DNA of 36,734 nucleotides from Candidatus Aphodousia faecigallinarum (GTDB lineage Bacteria; Pseudomonadota; Gammaproteobacteria; Burkholderiales; Burkholderiaceae_F): NCBI GenBank assembly GCA_018714755.1, contig DVMY01000046.1:1-36734 (forward strand). The letters run 5' to 3'. Made by a program: the position numbers and the translations under genes. Shown one piece after another: positions 8,289 to 15,534 of this stretch. Under the pieces are notes generated by a model that was given only the letters and a program-made list of their open reading frames with translations, did no database searches and had not been told where the DNA came from. The first letter of the stretch is position 1, and each line of letters begins with the position of its first letter.

Positions 8289-9011
8289 ATGACCGAAAGA
8301 AAAATCCTGACCGCAGAAGAAATTGAAGCGTTCAAGAGAAAACATATCCGCAGCTTCACTCTGCGCCGCGGCCATATCAGCCAAGCACAAAAACGAGCTT
8401 TAGAAGAACTGCTTCCTCGTTACGCTGTTGAATACAAGCAGTCAATTATTAACGTAGAAGAGCTTTTCGGACGACAAGCACCTTGGGTTCTTGAAATCGG
8501 CTGCGGAATGGGTGAGACAACAGCAGCCATCGCCCAAATGCATCCGGACGTGAACTTCCTCGGCTGTGAAGTTTTCTCCGCGGGAGTGGGCGCCTTGGCC
8601 AAACGCTTAGATGAAATGTCTCTTACCAACGTACGCATTATTCAGCACGATGCGGTGGAAGTGGTTAAAGACATGATCGCGCCTGATAGTCTGGATGGTG
8701 TGCACATCTATTTTCCTGACCCATGGAGAAAAGCCAGGCACCACAAACGTCGTTTAGTGGCGCAACCTTTTATTCACGAGTTGGTTCAGCGCATTAAACC
8801 GGGCGGTTACATTCACTGCGCGACTGACTGGGAAAACTACGCAGAGCAAATGCTGGAAGTTCTTCAAGCCGAACCGCTCTTGCGTAATCTTTATGACGGT
8901 TATTCTCCGGTCATGGCCAATCCAATTACCGAGCGCCCCATGACAAAATTCCACGCCAGAGGCGAACGCCTGGGTCATGGTGTTTGGGATCTCGTATTTA
9001 AACGCCAATAA
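8289..9011 (+). CDS. trmB: tRNA (guanine-N7-)-methyltransferase TrmB
   Basis: Uses S-adenosylmethionine to make m7G46 in the variable loop of tRNAs. The 240-aa protein has the TrmB N-terminal signature [12 protein letters not shown], the SAM-binding motif [15 protein letters not shown] (about residues 73-87), and the family-specific [15 protein letters not shown] and [11 protein letters not shown] segments. The ATG used starts 3 nt after the U-tract of the tRNA-Gly terminator and has no Shine-Dalgarno. Expression probably depends on read-through from tRNA-Gly or on SD-independent initiation. The adjacent tRNA-Gly has A, not G, at position 46, so it is not itself a substrate. uppP follows 15 nt after its stop and is probably co-transcribed. 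Confidence 0.95.
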   Translation: MTERKILTAEEIEAFKRKHIRSFTLRRGHISQAQKRALEELLPRYAVEYKQSIINVEELFGRQAPWVLEIGCGMGETTAAIAQMHPDVNFLGCEVFSAGVGALAKRLDEMSLTNVRIIQHDAVEVVKDMIAPDSLDGVHIYFPDPWRKARHHKRRLVAQPFIHELVQRIKPGGYIHCATDWENYAEQMLEVLQAEPLLRNLYDGYSPVMANPITERPMTKFHARGERLGHGVWDLVFKRQ

Positions 9012-9026
9012 CAAGATTTATTCGCT

Positions 9027-9878
9027 ATGGATTTCATCTATCAAATCAAAGCTTTTATTCTCGGTATTGTCGAAGGGCTGACGGAATTTCTTCCTATTTC
9101 TTCAACCGGACACTTGATCATTGCCGGTGATTTGCTGAATTTCAACGGGCCGGAAGTCAACACCTTCAGCATTGCCATTCAAGCCGGAGCCATTTTTGCA
9201 GTCTGCTGGTTCTACCGCGTTAAGCTTTGGAATATTCTCAAACACTTATTGGTGCCTGGCAAAGATCAGCAACTGGCAATCAATATTGTCACGGCCTTTT
9301 TGCCCGCTGCCGTTTTAGGCGTTTTATTGGCTGATCTCATCGAAGAATTGCTTTTTAATCCTGTTACTGTCGCTGCGGCGTTGGTCGTTGGCGGTTTTAT
9401 TATCTTCTGGATTGAAAATCTGCACGCCAAGCGAACCTATGCGCCGCGTGTCATGGCAATGGAAGATATGACCGTCAAAGACGCTTTTTTAGTTGGATGC
9501 ATGCAATGCATTGCCATGATCCCCGGCACGAGCCGCTCCGGCGCAACCATTATTGGCGGGCTCGTGCTTGGCTTATCAAGAAAAGCCGCCACAGAATTTT
9601 CTTTCTTCCTGGCGATTCCGACGATTTTCGGCGCAACGGTTTATTCGTTAGCCAAAATTTTCCTTCGCGTCTCTAACGAACATAGTTTCGTTTGGACAAC
9701 AGACATGACCGTCGGCTTCATTGTTGGCTTCATCGTCTCCTTTATTAGCGCCCTTATTGTCGTGAAGTGGCTTCTTCGCTATGTTTCCACCAATGACTTC
9801 AAGTCTTTTGGATGGTACCGAATCATTTTCGGACTAGTTATCCTTATCACGCATTTCACTGGTTTAGTCCAGTGGTAA
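9027..9878 (+). CDS. uppP: Undecaprenyl-diphosphatase UppP (BacA)
   Basis: Integral inner-membrane phosphatase that recycles undecaprenyl pyrophosphate to the lipid carrier used in peptidoglycan and polysaccharide synthesis. The 283-aa protein has both catalytic motifs of the BacA family: GIVEGLTEFLPISSTGHL near the N-terminus (about residues 13-30, with the essential Glu pair) and PGTSRSGATI (about 165-175). Several further hydrophobic helices end with WYRIIFGLVILI. Length is typical (about 270-280). It starts 15 nt after trmB with a poor Shine-Dalgarno, and a strong terminator follows. Confidence 0.96.
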   Translation: MDFIYQIKAFILGIVEGLTEFLPISSTGHLIIAGDLLNFNGPEVNTFSIAIQAGAIFAVCWFYRVKLWNILKHLLVPGKDQQLAINIVTAFLPAAVLGVLLADLIEELLFNPVTVAAALVVGGFIIFWIENLHAKRTYAPRVMAMEDMTVKDAFLVGCMQCIAMIPGTSRSGATIIGGLVLGLSRKAATEFSFFLAIPTIFGATVYSLAKIFLRVSNEHSFVWTTDMTVGFIVGFIVSFISALIVVKWLLRYVSTNDFKSFGWYRIIFGLVILITHFTGLVQW

Positions 9879-9883
9879 TCTCA

Positions 9884-9928
9884 AAAGGCGGTTCGACAAT
9901 AGTCTTTTTCAATCGAACCGCCTTTCTC
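9884..9928 (+). terminator. Terminator after uppP
   Basis: A 13-bp perfect stem, AAAGGCGGTTCGA / TCGAACCGCCTTT, with a 16-nt loop ends in TTTCTC. It is G+C-rich and ends the trmB-uppP unit immediately before the 6S RNA promoter. Confidence 0.85.
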
Positions 9929-9930
9929 AT

Positions 9931-9959
9931 TTGTATTTTCCCGCAATCTGCTCCACAAT
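9931..9959 (+). promoter_or_regulatory. Predicted promoter of the 6S RNA gene
   Basis: TTGTAT (9931-9936), a 17-nt spacer and CACAAT (9954-9959) are modest sigma70-like hexamers. They place the transcription start at about 9966, the first base of the long closing stem of the predicted 6S RNA. That agreement is the main support. Confidence 0.4.
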
Positions 9960-9965
9960 TATCTT

Positions 9966-10139
9966 GTTCCCGGTAAGCGAACAGTTGCTTTAAGATTCCT
10001 TGTTCCAATGCTTAACCCAACCGGTTGCTGGGCTTGGGGCCGGCTGTGGGAGGCACGTGATGCTTCCCCGAAACCCGTCTCAGAGGCGACCACTCTTGAT
10101 TCTTCGGACTCAGGATGCAAGGCAACCCTTATCGGGAAC
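9966..10139 (+). ncRNA. ssrS: Probable 6S RNA
   Basis: The 240-nt stretch between the uppP terminator and the EVE gene folds as one long rod, as 6S RNA does. The ends pair as GTTCCCGGTAAG (9966-9977) with CTTATCGGGAAC (10128-10139), 12 pairs with one G-U. Inside this, GTTGCTTT pairs with AAGGCAAC. The apex is a hairpin GGGAGGCA / TGCTTCCC. A less paired central region lies between, as expected for the open-complex-mimicking bubble that binds sigma70 RNA polymerase. The size of about 174 nt fits (E. coli 184). No protein signal is convincing here: the ORF-track frame through it is only an upstream extension of the EVE gene. No covariance-model search was possible, so identity rests on fold, size and gene-free context. 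Confidence 0.7.
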
Positions 10140-10172
10140 TTTCCGTTTTCCTCCGTTTTCTCGAAATTCCCT

Positions 10173-10646
10173 ATGAAAAAGTACTGGCTAATGAAATCCG
10201 AACCATCCGAATGTTCGTTTGAAAGCGTCCTCAATCATCCTGATCGAACAGTAGATTGGTTTGGCATAAGAAACTATCAGGCCAGAAATTTTATGCGAGA
10301 CGAAATGCAGGTTGGAGACCCAGTTCTTTTTTACCATTCTTCTTGTGCCGAGCCTGGCATTGTTGGCTTGGCTCATGTTGCTTCGGAAGCCAAACCGGAC
10401 CGAACTCAGTTTGATCCCAAGAGCGACTATTACGATCCAAAGTCGGATAAAAACAATCCGCGCTGGGTTTGCGTCGATGTTATGGCTGACACTCCCATAG
10501 AGCTGATTTCCATTGCTGCGCTCAGACAATACCCAGAATTGACGGACATGAAAATTCTGCAAAAAGGCAATCGCCTCTCCATCACCCCTGTAACAAAAGA
10601 CGAGTACGATTTTATTCTCACTCACTTGGTGAGAAACAAAAAATAA
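10173..10646 (+). CDS. EVE domain-containing protein (thymocyte nuclear protein 1-like)
   Basis: A 157-aa single-domain protein starting MKKYWLMKSEPSECSFESV. It carries EVE-domain signatures WFGIRNYQARNFMRD, VGDPVLFYHSSCAEPGIVGLAHV and NPRWVCVDV. EVE domains belong to the PUA-like fold and are thought to bind modified nucleic-acid bases; the bacterial role of this stand-alone type is not settled. The ORF track begins at 10008, inside the predicted 6S RNA. The ATG at 10173 is chosen because homologues begin with M-(K)-YWLMKSEP. No strong Shine-Dalgarno is visible. It lies immediately downstream of the 6S RNA. Confidence 0.93.
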   Translation: MKKYWLMKSEPSECSFESVLNHPDRTVDWFGIRNYQARNFMRDEMQVGDPVLFYHSSCAEPGIVGLAHVASEAKPDRTQFDPKSDYYDPKSDKNNPRWVCVDVMADTPIELISIAALRQYPELTDMKILQKGNRLSITPVTKDEYDFILTHLVRNKK

Positions 10647-10665
10647 ACAGACGTCAAAAAATAGT

Positions 10666-10694
10666 TTGCAAATAAAACAAAACTTCGGCATAAT
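10666..10694 (+). promoter_or_regulatory. Promoter of tRNA-Thr
   Basis: TTGCAA (10666-10671), a 17-nt spacer and CATAAT (10689-10694) match the sigma70 hexamers at 4/6 and 5/6. Start is expected near 10701, about 30 nt before the tRNA. Confidence 0.6.
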
Positions 10695-10730
10695 TCTGCT
10701 TCTCCTGAAACGGGAGGCCAAAAATGGAAA

Positions 10731-10806
10731 GCCGGTTTAGCTCAGTTGGTAGAGCAGCTCATTCGTAATGAGAAGGTCGGGAGTTCAAGTCTTCTAACCG
10801 GCACCA
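10731..10806 (+). tRNA. tRNA-Thr (anticodon CGT)
   Basis: A 76-nt cloverleaf with encoded CCA. The acceptor stem GCCGGTT pairs with AACCGGC, the D arm is GCTC...GAGC, and the anticodon stem-loop CTCAT-TCGTA-ATGAG holds CGT in the loop (reads ACG). The T arm contains GTTCAAG. The ORF-track start of the metN frame (10746) lies inside this tRNA and is not a real start. Confidence 0.96.
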
Positions 10807-10813
10807 TCACTCG

Positions 10814-10839
10814 AAACTCGTCAATCGACGAGTTTTTTT
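10814..10839 (+). terminator. Terminator after tRNA-Thr
   Basis: A 9-bp stem, AAACTCGTC / GACGAGTTT, with a 4-nt loop continues into a T run ending at 10839. Confidence 0.9.
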
Positions 10840-10898
10840 GTTTCTGCGCCCCGCCTTTCTGTGCTAGGCTTGAAGTTTATTTTTTCTCGGGGTTAATA

Positions 10899-11948
10899 AT
10901 GATTGATATCAGGCACCTTTCACAAGCGTTCACCTCCCCTGACGGTAAAACAGTGCATGCTGTCAAAGATGTATCGCTACATATCAATAAAGGCGAAATT
11001 TTCGGCATCATTGGACGTTCGGGCGCCGGCAAGTCAACATTAGTGAGAACCATCAATTACCTCAATAAACCGACTGAAGGCACCGTTAAGGTCAACGGGC
11101 AGTGTCTTAATGAATTAAGCGCTGACGAACTACGCACCATCCGATCCAAAATCGGCATGATTTTCCAGCACTTCAATCTGTTGAGTTCGCGCACAGTCTT
11201 TGACAATATTGCGCTGCCATTGGAACTGCATAATGTTCCCAGAGAGGCAATCAATCAAAAAGTCTCCCGTCTGATTGACCTGGTCGGGTTGACTGATCAT
11301 AAAGACAAATATCCCAAACAACTGTCTGGTGGACAAAAGCAACGAGTGGGCATTGCACGAGCTCTGGCCAATGATCCCATTGTGTTGCTTTCCGATGAAG
11401 CAACAAGTGCATTGGACCCAGAAACAACGAGATCGACACTCGATTTACTCTTAAAAATTAACCAAACACTCGGAGTCACAATTGTGCTCATCACCCACGA
11501 AATGGAAGTGGTCAAGCAAATTTGTGATCGAGTGGTCGTTATGGATAAAGGCGAGATTGTAGAAAGCGGCACTGTTCTTGAAGTCTTTCGCCATCCCCGC
11601 CATCCCACGACTCGAGCCATGCTCGCTGATGTCGTGGTCCACGACATGCCCCAACGAATTTATGACACGGTACGCAAACGCATTGAAGCGGCTCTTGAAA
11701 ATGGACGCTTTGCCAAATTGCTCCGTCTGACGTTTGTGGGATCTGAGGTGACACTGCCGGTCTTATCCATCATCACACGTCGCTACAAAATTGATTTCAA
11801 CATCTTGCAAGGTCAAGTTGAAGAGTTGAAAGGAACCAGTTTCGGGATGCTCACCATTTTGGCTGAGAGCCCCAATCAAGAAAACTACCGCGCCGCGTTG
11901 AAATTCTTAAATGACAATCAAGTGGAATATGAAGAGGTTGCATTATGA
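10899..11948 (+). CDS. metN: Methionine ABC transporter ATP-binding protein MetN
   Basis: ATPase of the MetNI methionine importer at the inner membrane. The 349-aa protein has Walker A GRSGAGKST (residues 39-47), the Q-loop region IFQHFNLL, signature LSGGQKQRVGIARAL, Walker B VLLSDEATSALDP and H-loop ITHE. A C-terminal NIL regulatory domain (about 270-349) in known MetN proteins binds methionine and gives feedback inhibition of transport. The ATG at 10899 is chosen because the track start lies in tRNA-Thr and homologues start MI-x-I. Its stop overlaps the metI start (ATGA). No metQ binding-protein gene is adjacent, and I see no SAM or methionine riboswitch upstream. Confidence 0.95.
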   Translation: MIDIRHLSQAFTSPDGKTVHAVKDVSLHINKGEIFGIIGRSGAGKSTLVRTINYLNKPTEGTVKVNGQCLNELSADELRTIRSKIGMIFQHFNLLSSRTVFDNIALPLELHNVPREAINQKVSRLIDLVGLTDHKDKYPKQLSGGQKQRVGIARALANDPIVLLSDEATSALDPETTRSTLDLLLKINQTLGVTIVLITHEMEVVKQICDRVVVMDKGEIVESGTVLEVFRHPRHPTTRAMLADVVVHDMPQRIYDTVRKRIEAALENGRFAKLLRLTFVGSEVTLPVLSIITRRYKIDFNILQGQVEELKGTSFGMLTILAESPNQENYRAALKFLNDNQVEYEEVAL

Positions 11949-12598
11949 ACGCCGATATTTTCGCACTGTTAGGTAAAGGTTTTATTGAAACCGTCATTAT
12001 GGTGATTGGTAGCGGTGTGCTAGGCAGCATTATCGGCATTCCTCTCGGAGTGTTGTTGCACGTCACTGACAAGGGCGGTCTGATGCCGAAGTTAGCCACC
12101 AACACTGTTGTCGGTGTTTTTGTCAACGCCGTTCGATCAACTCCTTTTATCATTTTGCTAGTGGCCATATACCCGTTGACCCGTTTGATTGTGGGCACCA
12201 CAATCGGCACCTCTGCAACACTTGTCCCGCTTGTGATCGGAGTGGCCCCATTCATTGCCCGTTTGGTAGAAACGAGTCTTCGTGAAGTCGATCGCGGCTT
12301 GATTGAAGCGGCCCAATCCATGGGGGCAACTAATATGCAAATTATCTCTAAAGTGCTGATTCCTGAAGCTATGCCCGGTATCGTTGCCGGTGTCACCATT
12401 GCCATTGTGACACTAGTCGGTTACTCAGCCATGGCCGGCGCCATCGGCGGCGGCGGTCTCGGCGACATCGGCATTCGCTATGGCCACAATCGCTATATGC
12501 CGGATGTGATGTGGACGGTAGTTTTAATTCTGGTTGTCTTCGTTCAAGTTATTCAAAGTTTCGGAGATTGGTGCGTCAGAAAGGTTTCTAAACGGTGA
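11945..12598 (+). CDS. metI: Methionine ABC transporter permease MetI
   Basis: Membrane permease partner of MetN; 217 aa with about five transmembrane helices, the normal size. It has the coupling EAA-type motif LIEAAQSMGATNMQIISKVLIPEAMPGI and the MetI-typical AGAIGGGGLGDIGIRYGHNRY near the C-terminus. Its start overlaps the metN stop as ATGA, which implies translational coupling. A strong terminator begins at its stop codon, so the operon is metN-metI only; the substrate-binding lipoprotein must be encoded elsewhere if the system is complete. Confidence 0.96.
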   Translation: MNADIFALLGKGFIETVIMVIGSGVLGSIIGIPLGVLLHVTDKGGLMPKLATNTVVGVFVNAVRSTPFIILLVAIYPLTRLIVGTTIGTSATLVPLVIGVAPFIARLVETSLREVDRGLIEAAQSMGATNMQIISKVLIPEAMPGIVAGVTIAIVTLVGYSAMAGAIGGGGLGDIGIRYGHNRYMPDVMWTVVLILVVFVQVIQSFGDWCVRKVSKR

Positions 12599-12626
12599 AA
12601 ATGCGGGCTCAAAGCCCGCATTTTTG
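12598..12626. terminator. Terminator between metI and the convergent LapA-like gene
   Basis: A 12-bp stem AAAATGCGGGCT / AGCCCGCATTTT with loop CAA is flanked by A and T runs on either side, so it can serve both strands. It starts at the last base of the metI stop codon. Confidence 0.9.
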
Positions 12627-12634
12627 TCCTTGGA

Positions 12635-13180
12635 TTATTCGTCTTTATTCTCAGACGTCGGGACCTGTTTCTTTTCTCGAATATCGATTTCCTTTCCAAC
12701 TGCCATCTCAACAAGTTGACTTAATCGATCTTCCACCTCTCCCACACTTGCAGAGAGCGAATTAACGGTCTCTTGAGCGCTTTCATCAACCGCAGACTGC
12801 AAACCATTGACAGCCGCCATCAAAGAAGAGTGACGAGAAGCGCTTTGGTTTTGCAAATCCAAAATCTGTTTTTGCATCTCGTTTTTCAACTCGGTAAAAC
12901 GTGACTGCTCCGCCTTTTGCGCCAAATCCCTCGCTTGCTGCAATTGCTTATTGACGCGACGCAACTCCATTGACAATGCGGCCTGCTGAACAAAGCCATA
13001 AACTAAGCAAATAAGAATAACTAGACCAGGCCCAAGAAGCAGAATAAGCCCCAGCGGAGCTTGAATCTCCGTGTAGAGTAAATTGACATTGACTTCCGCC
13101 ATCACGCCTTCCCAATTCACAATCAGAAAAACGGAGCAAAGGACAAAAAGCAATAATAGAAATACCGTTCGTAAATGCAT
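12635..13180 (-). CDS. LapA-like membrane protein with cytoplasmic coiled coil
   Basis: A 181-aa protein. The first hydrophobic helix (MHLRTVFLLLLFVLCSVFLIVNWE) and second (LGLILLLGPGLVILICLVYGFV, about 45-66) form the two-helix hairpin seen in LapA-domain (DUF1049) proteins. After it come about 75 residues of heptad-like coiled coil (MELRRVNKQLQQARDLAQKAEQS...) and an acidic, polar tail. LapA proteins act in LPS assembly in E. coli, but many proteins with this topology are uncharacterised, so function here is open. The ATG at 13180 is preferred to the track's TTG at 13207 because the membrane helix begins right after it and GAGAT lies upstream. It converges with metI and is divergent from upp. 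Confidence 0.7.
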   Translation of the reverse strand: MHLRTVFLLLLFVLCSVFLIVNWEGVMAEVNVNLLYTEIQAPLGLILLLGPGLVILICLVYGFVQQAALSMELRRVNKQLQQARDLAQKAEQSRFTELKNEMQKQILDLQNQSASRHSSLMAAVNGLQSAVDESAQETVNSLSASVGEVEDRLSQLVEMAVGKEIDIREKKQVPTSENKDE

Positions 13181-13322
13181 GACTGATCTCGTTAAATTAT
13201 TTGTCAACTTCTTAACTGTATCACGAGCTATCGAACTGCGAGTCTAATTTTTGAAAAAGAACTTTTCTATTATCAAAGAAAACGTCTAAGATGGTGAAGG
13301 TATTTTCCAAGGAGTGTATTTC

Positions 13323-13970
13323 ATGCGACAAGATCCACGTTTCCCGCACCTTCACATTGTTGACCATCCGTTAATTCAGCATAAGCTGAGCATCATGCGT
13401 GATAAAAACACTTGCACGAAAGATTTCCGCGCTCTGCTACGCGAGATTGCTCTTTTGATGGGCTATGAAGTTACCCGTAACTTACCGTTAACCACTCACA
13501 GCATTGAGACTCCATTGTGCCGCTTTGACGCGCCAGTACTCGCTGACAAAAAACCTGTTATTGTGCCAATTCTTCGCGCGGGTCTTGGCATGGCCGATGG
13601 TTTTTTGGAATTAATGCCTTCTGCCCGCGTGGGTCATATCGGCATGTATCGTGACGAAAACAAACGCCCTGTCGAGTATTTAGTCAAACTTCCGGATTTG
13701 GAAGGACGTACTTTCTTCCTCGTTGATCCAATGCTAGCAACGGGTTACTCTGCCGCTCACGGCGTGGATGTTTTAAAGAAACGCGGTGTTAAAGGCAAAG
13801 ACATTATTTTCATGTCCTTGCTTTGCGCTCCAGAAGGAGTGGAAACTTTCCAGCAACTGCACCCTGATGTGGAAGTCTATACTGCCAGTCTTGACGATCA
13901 TTTAAATGAAAAAGCGTATATCGTCCCTGGTTTGGGTGATGCGGGCGATCGTTTATACGGGACCCTCTAA
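13323..13970 (+). CDS. upp: Uracil phosphoribosyltransferase
   Basis: Salvages uracil to UMP using PRPP, in the cytoplasm. The 215-aa product has normal Upp length, with [16 protein letters not shown] at the N-terminus, [13 protein letters not shown], the PRPP-binding loop [10 protein letters not shown] (canonical DPMLATGGSA, Tyr in place of one Gly) and a C-terminal [16 protein letters not shown] uracil-binding segment. The ATG at 13323 is chosen over the track's GTG at 13314 because AAGGAG (13309-13314) is spaced 8 nt from the ATG and overlaps the GTG. It is monocistronic; no clear terminator follows, only the paired palindromes. Confidence 0.96.
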   Translation: MRQDPRFPHLHIVDHPLIQHKLSIMRDKNTCTKDFRALLREIALLMGYEVTRNLPLTTHSIETPLCRFDAPVLADKKPVIVPILRAGLGMADGFLELMPSARVGHIGMYRDENKRPVEYLVKLPDLEGRTFFLVDPMLATGYSAAHGVDVLKKRGVKGKDIIFMSLLCAPEGVETFQQLHPDVEVYTASLDDHLNEKAYIVPGLGDAGDRLYGTL

Positions 13971-13997
13971 CTCAAAATTAGTCAAACCATAAAATTA

Positions 13998-14009
13998 AGG
14001 GTTAACCCT
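13998..14009. promoter_or_regulatory. Palindrome copy 1, AGGGTTAACCCT
   Basis: A perfect 12-bp dyad. An identical copy begins 53 bp downstream, about five helical turns, so both would face the same side of the helix. This is operator-like; the cognate regulator is not recognisable. The 4-nt loop makes it a poor RNA hairpin. Confidence 0.55.
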
Positions 14010-14050
14010 GATTTTTTAATAAAACTCAGCCTCCAGACTAAGTTTTTATA

Positions 14051-14062
14051 AGGGTTAACCCT
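14051..14062. promoter_or_regulatory. Palindrome copy 2, AGGGTTAACCCT
   Basis: Second perfect copy of the dyad. The following TATATT (from 14062) could be a -10 element, which would let a repressor bound here block transcription; that is inference. Confidence 0.55.
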
Positions 14063-14273
14063 ATATTTTTGTTTAATGAAACTTAAATTTATCTGAAAAA
14101 ACCATCCAACATCTGACATAACTCAAACCTTTTTACCAAAAAATGGTAGATCATACGCATGTCGGAATGCTAAAGCGTTCTGTCTTTTTGTGTTTTTATA
14201 AAACGTCATCAAAGCGCTTGGACCGCGTTTTGAATTTAGGACATAACTTCTTAATAAAAGGTTAAATTTCATC

Positions 14274-15065
14274 ATGTCGATGTATACCTCTGATCAAGAA
14301 AAATATTCCAACACCCCGACTTCTGAAGAAGTCATCGCTGGTGTGGAATTGCGCAACGCCAAGCGTAAGAGCAGATGGCCGGCATACTGCGACGTAGCCC
14401 AATCTGTTACGGGCTTGTTGCTCGGCTTGTTCTTGTTCTGCCACATGGCTTTCACGAGCTCCATTCAATTGGGCAAGGATGTGTTCTGGAACTTAGTCGC
14501 TTTCTCTGGCGGCTATGTGTTTGACGGCGAAGAACATGCTTGGATGCACGTCGCTTTGATCGGCGCCATCACCCTCTTGGTGATCATCCACGCTTTGATG
14601 GCTTTGCGTCGTTTCCCGACGAGCTATCGTATGTTCCACAACATTAAGAGCCAATACCAATTCATCGCTCACCGCGACACCACCCTTTGGATTGTCCAAA
14701 TCGTGACCGCTGTGATCTTGACGGGTATGGTCTTCCCGCACGTCACCCCGATGATTCTCGATCCGGAAGCTATCGGCCCGAACTTCTCCTCTGTGCACAC
14801 CTATCATAACGGTTTGCTCTGGACGTTCATCTTCTTGGTGGCTACCGAATTGCACGGTATGATCGGTTTGTATCGTTTGGCTGTTAAGTGGGACGTTCTC
14901 GCTGGCAACCGCGAAGCTCTCCGCAAGATCATGTACTGCGTGGTCGTTTTGATGATCGCCTGCGGTTCTATGACGATGTGGACGTACTACAGCAACGGTA
15001 AAGCCCTTGTTGAAAGCGGCGAACCGATCGTGAAGTACGAACCGGTTAACAACTGGTGGAAGTAA
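14274..15065 (+). CDS. frdC: Fumarate reductase-type di-heme cytochrome b subunit (FrdC), orphan
   Basis: A 263-aa membrane protein of the epsilonproteobacterial-type fumarate reductase cytochrome b family, which passes electrons between menaquinol and the FrdAB subunits. Candidate axial heme ligands H57, H106, H156 and H194 are spaced 49, 50 and 38 residues. That nearly equals the four ligands of Wolinella FrdC (44, 93, 143, 182), so both hemes should bind. Five hydrophobic helices are visible (about 42-62, 92-112, 138-158, 182-200, 216-236). The start ATG follows AAAAGG by 12 nt. Strikingly, no frdA or frdB is adjacent: a strong terminator begins 28 nt after the stop and an unrelated lipoprotein follows. 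It appears monocistronic, with its catalytic partners presumably elsewhere. Confidence 0.9.
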   Translation: MSMYTSDQEKYSNTPTSEEVIAGVELRNAKRKSRWPAYCDVAQSVTGLLLGLFLFCHMAFTSSIQLGKDVFWNLVAFSGGYVFDGEEHAWMHVALIGAITLLVIIHALMALRRFPTSYRMFHNIKSQYQFIAHRDTTLWIVQIVTAVILTGMVFPHVTPMILDPEAIGPNFSSVHTYHNGLLWTFIFLVATELHGMIGLYRLAVKWDVLAGNREALRKIMYCVVVLMIACGSMTMWTYYSNGKALVESGEPIVKYEPVNNWWK

Positions 15066-15092
15066 TCTTCAACATAATCGTTGACTGATTTT

Positions 15093-15127
15093 ACAAACGC
15101 GGCCCTCGGGTCGCGTTTGTTATTTTT
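15093..15127 (+). terminator. Terminator after frdC
   Basis: The stem ACAAACGCG / CGCGTTTGT encloses a G+C-rich loop and is followed by TATTTTT. It shows that frdC is not co-transcribed with downstream genes. Confidence 0.88.
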
Positions 15128-15186
15128 AACGCTCCCAACCCAGTTTCTGTAAACTTGCAGCTATATCGCTTTTTAAGGATGTTAAT

Positions 15187-15534
15187 ATGCGTTCCCCATT
15201 AATTGTTATGGCGGCATGTAGCCTAGGGATACTTTCCGGCTGTATGGCCAATTCTGTTTCGCCGCAAGGGCAACAAGTGGTGATTGTTCAGTCTTTGCCC
15301 TCTCAATACCAATGCACTTACAAAGGCGAAGTGGTCGGTTCACAAGGGAACTGGTTAACGGGGGGATGGACTCCCAATAAGAATCTCGCGCTTGGCGCCA
15401 GAAATGATCTCAGGAATGAAGCTGCTAAACTCGGAGCAAATGTAGTCGTCATCACGGAAACAATCAATTCCACGGATGACGAAAATTCTCTTGAAAATAT
15501 TACCCACGTCGGCCGGGCTTATATTTGCCGTTAG
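15187..15534 (+). CDS. DUF4156-type outer-membrane lipoprotein
   Basis: A 115-aa protein with a lipoprotein signal peptide (MRSPLIVMAACSLGILSGC; lipobox LSGC, lipidated C19). The mature part has YKGEVVGSQGNWLTGGWTPNKNLALGARNDLRNEAAKLGANVVVI, the pattern of the DUF4156 family (E. coli YjeI-like). A conserved cysteine pair (CTY near residue 43 and C-R at the end) may form a disulfide. The family has no established function. AAGGA precedes the ATG by about 8 nt. It stands alone between the frdC terminator and the convergent response-regulator gene, whose stop overlaps its own by a few bases. Confidence 0.82.
   Translation: MRSPLIVMAACSLGILSGCMANSVSPQGQQVVIVQSLPSQYQCTYKGEVVGSQGNWLTGGWTPNKNLALGARNDLRNEAAKLGANVVVITETINSTDDENSLENITHVGRAYICR

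Larger units (their letters stand above)
13971..14273. other. 303-nt regulatory gap between upp and frdC
   Basis: Very A/T-rich and without a credible ORF. It holds two identical 12-bp palindromes (listed separately) and a small hairpin TACCA-AAAAA-TGGTA (14134-14148). A poor promoter candidate, TTGGAC-N18-CATAAC (14218-14247), would start frdC mRNA a few bases before the AAAAGG at 14256-14261. I see no RNA gene in it. Confidence 0.5.

Noticed and set aside
10008-10172. N-terminal extension of the EVE gene
   Set aside because: It lies in the predicted 6S RNA and its residues look non-natural (MLNPTGCWAWGRLWEARD); the EVE domain begins at 10173.
10746-10898. N-terminal extension of the metN frame
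   Set aside because: It begins inside tRNA-Thr and crosses its terminator; homologues begin at the ATG at 10899.
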